Shown here piece by piece: positions 32,407 through 34,272 of a DNA stretch of 34,272 nt. Every line of letters starts with the position of its first letter. Position 1 is the first letter of the stretch. Below the pieces are notes generated by a model. It was given only the letters and a program-made list of their open reading frames with translations. It was not told the origin of the DNA and made no database searches. A program made the position numbers and the translations under genes. The stretch comes from Bacteroidota bacterium (GTDB lineage: Bacteria; Bacteroidota; Bacteroidia; SXHM01): NCBI GenBank assembly GCA_947478465.1, contig CANJWH010000035.1:1-34272 (forward strand). Reading direction: 5' to 3'.

Positions 32407-32532
32407 TGTAAGAAAATAATATTTTTTTGAATTGCACAATAATATACAAAGAGGACCCGTTAATATCTCAGAACAATAAATCAAATACTGTTACGTTACA
32501 ATAGTATAACAAAACCTAAAATGGAGGTATCA

Positions 32533-33801
32533 ATGAAAAAATTACTTTTATTATTCAGTCCCGTTGCAGCAGCATTATTAAGCAGTTGCGGATCAGACGG
32601 AGCTGGTCACCTTATTGGTGTTCAGGATCGTGAAGAGTGGTATCAGGAAGACCCTTATGGTATGCTTTACATTCCGATGGGAAGCTACAATATGGGTAAC
32701 AGCGATCAGGATGTTCCATACTCTCACACTACACCAGCAAAAACTGTTTCAGTTCAAGCCTTTTATATGGACGAAACAGAAATCACAAACAACGAGTATC
32801 GTCAGTTTGTTTATTGGGTGCGTGATTCAATGGCACACAGACTCATTGGTGAAGAACATATATTAGAAGAAGGTGAATATGGTGAGCGTATTAACTGGGA
32901 AGAAGATATAGAATGGGATGATGAAGAATTCATGGAAACATTAGAAGAGCTTTATTTGCCGGAACACGAACGCTTCTATCGCAGAAGAGAAATTGATACC
33001 CGTAAACTGAATTTTGAGTATTACTGGATTGATTTGCGTGAAGCTGCTCGTAAAGAAAATCGTGAGCAAGGAATGAAAGATCGTTCAGTTTTCATTAAAA
33101 AAGACATTATCAATGTTTACCCAGATACACTGGCTTGGATTCATGATTTTACCTATTCTTTTAATGAGCCAATGACCAACATGTATTTCTGGCACCCGGC
33201 TTATGATGATTACCCTGTTGTAGGTGTTACCTGGAAACAAGCAAGAGCTTTCTGTATCTGGAGAACACAACTTTTAAATAGTTGGTTACTTGCAAATGAT
33301 GAACACTTTGTTCAGGATTTCCGTTTGCCAACAGAGTCAGAATGGGAATATGCATCACGCGGTGGATTGGATTTATCTCCATATCCTTGGGGAGGTCCAT
33401 ATATCCGTAACAGCCGAGGTTGTTTCTTAGGAAACTATAAGCCAATGCGCGGAAGTTACATTGATGATGGTGGCTTCCACACTGTAAAAGCGAACTCTTA
33501 TGCTCCTAATGATTATGGATTATATTGCATGGGTGGTAATGCTGCTGAGTGGACAAGTAATGCATTTGACGAATCGGCTTACAATTTTATTCACGATTTG
33601 AATCCGGATTATCAATATGATGCAAAAGAGTCTGATCCTCCTGCGTTGAAGAGAAAAGTTATTCGTGGTGGTTCATGGAAAGATATTGGGTTCTATATGC
33701 AAACAGGAACAAGAACTTATGAATATCAGGACACAGCGAAATGTTACGTTGGTTTCCGTTGCGTGATGACATTCCTCGGCCGTGATAGAGCCGACTTTTA
33801 A
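32533..33801 (+). CDS. gldK: GldK/PorK type IX secretion lipoprotein
   Basis: The product is 422 residues from ATG 32533. An in-frame ATG at 32521 would add four residues, but the GGAGG within it (32523-32527) is better read as a ribosome site for ATG 32533, which gives a clean lipoprotein signal with lipobox LSSC (Cys19). The rest is a formylglycine-generating-enzyme-like fold. It has IPMGSYNMGNSDQD (about 55), FRLPTESEWEYASRGG, GGNAAEWTSNAF and VIRGGSWKD, ending VGFRCVMTFLG. GldK/PorK forms the periplasmic ring with GldN/PorN under the outer membrane. It is followed 67 nt later by gldL. Confidence 0.95.
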   Translation: MKKLLLLFSPVAAALLSSCGSDGAGHLIGVQDREEWYQEDPYGMLYIPMGSYNMGNSDQDVPYSHTTPAKTVSVQAFYMDETEITNNEYRQFVYWVRDSMAHRLIGEEHILEEGEYGERINWEEDIEWDDEEFMETLEELYLPEHERFYRRREIDTRKLNFEYYWIDLREAARKENREQGMKDRSVFIKKDIINVYPDTLAWIHDFTYSFNEPMTNMYFWHPAYDDYPVVGVTWKQARAFCIWRTQLLNSWLLANDEHFVQDFRLPTESEWEYASRGGLDLSPYPWGGPYIRNSRGCFLGNYKPMRGSYIDDGGFHTVKANSYAPNDYGLYCMGGNAAEWTSNAFDESAYNFIHDLNPDYQYDAKESDPPALKRKVIRGGSWKDIGFYMQTGTRTYEYQDTAKCYVGFRCVMTFLGRDRADF

Positions 33802-33868
33802 TCTGAATACAATAAATAAATAAATAAACAACCAAACACAACAAACAATCTAAAAACCATTTGAAATT

Positions 33869-34272
33869 ATGAAAGGAAAAAAGTGGAAAAATTTTATGGC
33901 CAAACTTTATGGCTGGGGAGCAGCAGTAGTTATTTTAGGAGCTCTTTTCAAAATCCAACACTGGCCGGGAGCTGGTATCATGCTTACCATCGGTTTATCA
34001 ACTGAGGCGGTGATATTCTTCTTTTCAGCCTTTGAAAAACCACACGAAGAACCGGATTGGAGTTTGGTTTATCCTGAACTTGCAGGTATGCACGGAGAAG
34101 AAAAAGATGAACCTGCAAAAAAATCAGGAACAGTTACAGAAGAGCTTGACAAAATGCTTGAAGAAGCTAAAATTGGCCCTGAATTGTTGCAAAGTCTTGG
34201 AAGCGGTTTACGCAATCTGAGTGACAGTACTGCTAAACTTTCTGACCTGTCTGACGCAGCAGTAGCTACAAA
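33869..34272 (+). CDS. gldL: GldL/PorL type IX secretion motor protein, N-terminal part
   Basis: The frame is open from ATG 33869 to the end of the window (134 codons), so the gene is cut at its 3' end. It begins MKGKKWKNFMAKLYGWGAAV. It has two membrane segments (about 15-30 and 37-52) with the conserved GALFKIQHWPGAG between them. FFFSAFEKPHEEPDWSLVYPEL and a charged helical cytoplasmic region follow. GldL with GldM forms the proton-driven inner-membrane motor that powers type IX secretion and gliding. gldM and gldN probably follow outside the window. Confidence 0.95.
   Translation, partial: MKGKKWKNFMAKLYGWGAAVVILGALFKIQHWPGAGIMLTIGLSTEAVIFFFSAFEKPHEEPDWSLVYPELAGMHGEEKDEPAKKSGTVTEELDKMLEEAKIGPELLQSLGSGLRNLSDSTAKLSDLSDAAVAT

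Noticed and set aside
33806-33828. AATAAATAAATAAATAAA tract between gldK and gldL
   Set aside because: A simple microsatellite in an AT-rich leader; it is outside coding sequence, so phase variation of a frame is not possible, and nothing else supports a regulatory role.
34032-34220. 62-codon plus-strand frame near the window end
   Set aside because: It lies in another frame inside gldL, which is open from 33869 to the end of the window and matches GldL closely.

Overview
The window is a dense, AT-rich stretch of a bacterial chromosome from the Bacteroidota. Three things point there. It carries type IX secretion/gliding genes (a PorP/SprF family gene, gldK, gldL). Two proteins end in type IX C-terminal sorting domains with the xYPNPxxN motif. 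Many genes are preceded by the Bacteroidota -7 promoter box TAnnTTTG, and Shine-Dalgarno sites are almost absent. I see no integrase, transposase, tRNA, rRNA or CRISPR array. No gene-free gap exceeds 300 bases.

Layout. 1-8559 is mostly housekeeping: the end of dxr, rseP, thiL (minus strand), gmk, nadD, rpsT and radC, then a three-gene surface-sugar run (UDP-GlcNAc 2-epimerase, DUF7033-type polysaccharide deacetylase, GNAT/FemAB-like transferase). 8626-10990 holds upp, a small membrane protein, a YjjG-like HAD phosphatase and a small lipoprotein. 11184-13893 is a minus-strand operon of secreted proteins: a PDZ-MORN protein followed by two tandem Cys-containing paralogues. 14024-19643 holds a short-chain dehydrogenase, a di-haem cytochrome, a PQQ-type sugar dehydrogenase with a sorting domain, and a kelch-like sorted protein. 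19714-21700 holds a deoxyhypusine synthase homologue, a small lipoprotein (minus) and two tiny unknown genes. 21868-26424 encodes a 1518-residue secreted phage-fibre-like protein with an S74 intramolecular chaperone. 26516-31126 holds an orphan histidine kinase, topA and a ureohydrolase-fold protein that has lost most metal ligands. 31395 to the end is porP/sprF, gldK and the start of gldL.

How the genes fit together. The core machinery at the right end (PorP/SprF, GldK, GldL) belongs to the pathway that would export the two sorted proteins at 16-19.6 kb. Those two overlap by ATGA and follow a di-haem cytochrome of the family usually found beside such dehydrogenases, which suggests a surface oxidation module. 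The intergenic regions contain composite palindromic repeats (9871-9999, 14877-14990 and a decayed copy at 19648-19674), each just upstream of a TATTTTTG promoter box. Several genes start only 4-7 nt after the -7 box and are probably leaderless.

Most worth following up: the ureohydrolase homologue lacking metal ligands beside the type IX genes, the S74 fibre with about 295 residues from the cleavage point onward, the PDZ-MORN/paralogue operon, the bacterial deoxyhypusine synthase homologue, the leaderless starts, and the two-way hairpin leader of rpsT. All calls come from reading the sequence; no database search was run.
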